A stretch of 64,000 bases of DNA. Origin: Hymenobacter sp. DG25B. Its GTDB lineage: Bacteria; Bacteroidota; Bacteroidia; Cytophagales; Hymenobacteraceae. Each line of letters starts with the position of its first letter. Position 1 is the stretch's first letter. Positions 63,865 through 64,000 of the stretch are shown piece after piece. The stretch spans positions 2,666,001-2,730,000 of the forward strand of contig NZ_CP010054.1 in the NCBI RefSeq assembly GCF_000801315.1. The letters run 5' to 3'. Position numbers and translations under genes: made by a program. Under the pieces are notes generated by a model. That model had not been told where the DNA came from and searched no databases. It worked only from the letters and a program-made list of their open reading frames with translations.

Positions 63865-64000
63865 ATGCCATTTCCCTTCTTCGGCGACGATAAATCTACC
63901 ATTGCGAAGCTGCTTGCCACTTTACCCCAGATGGGCAGGGTAGAATGGATTGGCCTGCGCCCGGCACGGCGCCAGCCGTTGCAGGCCGTAACGGAAGCCC
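63865..64000 (+). CDS. MOSC-domain protein, N-terminal part
   Basis: Partial gene, cut by the right window edge. The first 45 residues (MPFPFFGDDKSTIAKLLATL, then GRVEWIGLRPARRQPLQAV) match the opening of stand-alone MOSC proteins, where VEWIGLRPARR is typical. MOSC domains take part in molybdenum-cofactor sulfur chemistry. The rest, including the conserved Cys, lies outside. It begins 29 bases after the previous gene. Confidence 0.7.
   Translation, partial: MPFPFFGDDKSTIAKLLATLPQMGRVEWIGLRPARRQPLQAVTEA

Overview
The window looks like chromosome of a Bacteroidota bacterium, most likely Hymenobacter or a close Cytophagales relative. This is inferred from high-GC coding DNA, promoters of the Bacteroidota type (TTTG or TTG, 19-24 bases, TAnnTTTG) in front of several genes, weak Shine-Dalgarno sequences, and gene families typical of the group. 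It is mostly housekeeping DNA interrupted by a few islands of foreign or mobile character. No CRISPR array, rRNA operon, prophage or classical insertion sequence was seen.

Layout. 1-3.4 kb: end of kdsB, a DUF1622 membrane protein, a SUI1-type factor, a lipid kinase and gapA. 3.6-4.0 kb: two identical tRNA-Glu genes, each with its own terminator. 4.2-9.2 kb: a fused trehalose-6-phosphate synthase/phosphatase, a YgjP-like metalloprotease and a GH15 glucoamylase-family enzyme. 9.4-20.9 kb: L,D-transpeptidase, ABC exporter, secreted proteases and lipoproteins, Fpg glycosylase, SDR, TauE/SafE and SBF transporters, ankyrin protein, dienelactone hydrolase. 21-26.8 kb: large GH63-like glucosidase, DOPA-dioxygenase family enzyme, MFS transporter. 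26.8-27.6 kb: AT-rich foreign-looking pair, one gene frameshifted. 27.7-30.3 kb: dnaB carrying a 342-residue intein in the Walker A motif. 30.5-38.2 kb: mpl, hydrolases, M48 and M23 peptidases, lipocalin, Bcp peroxidase. 38.4-42.3 kb: a split transketolase whose two subunit genes are separated by a VWA gene and by a 453-bp unit made of a GIY-YIG gene between 54-bp inverted repeats. 42.5-45.4 kb: AT-rich cassette with short inverted ends, a perfect 16-bp hairpin, a tyrosine recombinase, a tail-less SSB and a zinc-ribbon protein. 45.6-47.2 kb: ECF sigma operon. 47.2-53.2 kb: nested repeats, aminotransferase, TerB-like protein, pfkA, miaA, glycosyltransferase. 53.3-57.8 kb: a 1350-residue multi-PAS hybrid histidine kinase and a single-domain response regulator. 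57.9-64 kb: PhnP-like hydrolase, RqcH/NFACT protein, tRNA-Leu, and a group suggestive of iron handling (iron-permease-like protein, Dps, VIT1/CCC1 transporter), ending in a MOSC-domain gene cut by the window edge.

Most notable are (1) the DnaB P-loop intein, (2) the repeat-flanked GIY-YIG unit together with gene-less inverted repeats of similar core elsewhere in the window, which suggests an autonomous/non-autonomous mobile family, and (3) the zinc-ribbon/SSB/tyrosine-recombinase operon beside a hairpin and an AT-rich cassette, which could be a cassette-capture platform. These system-level readings are inference; the structures themselves are directly visible.
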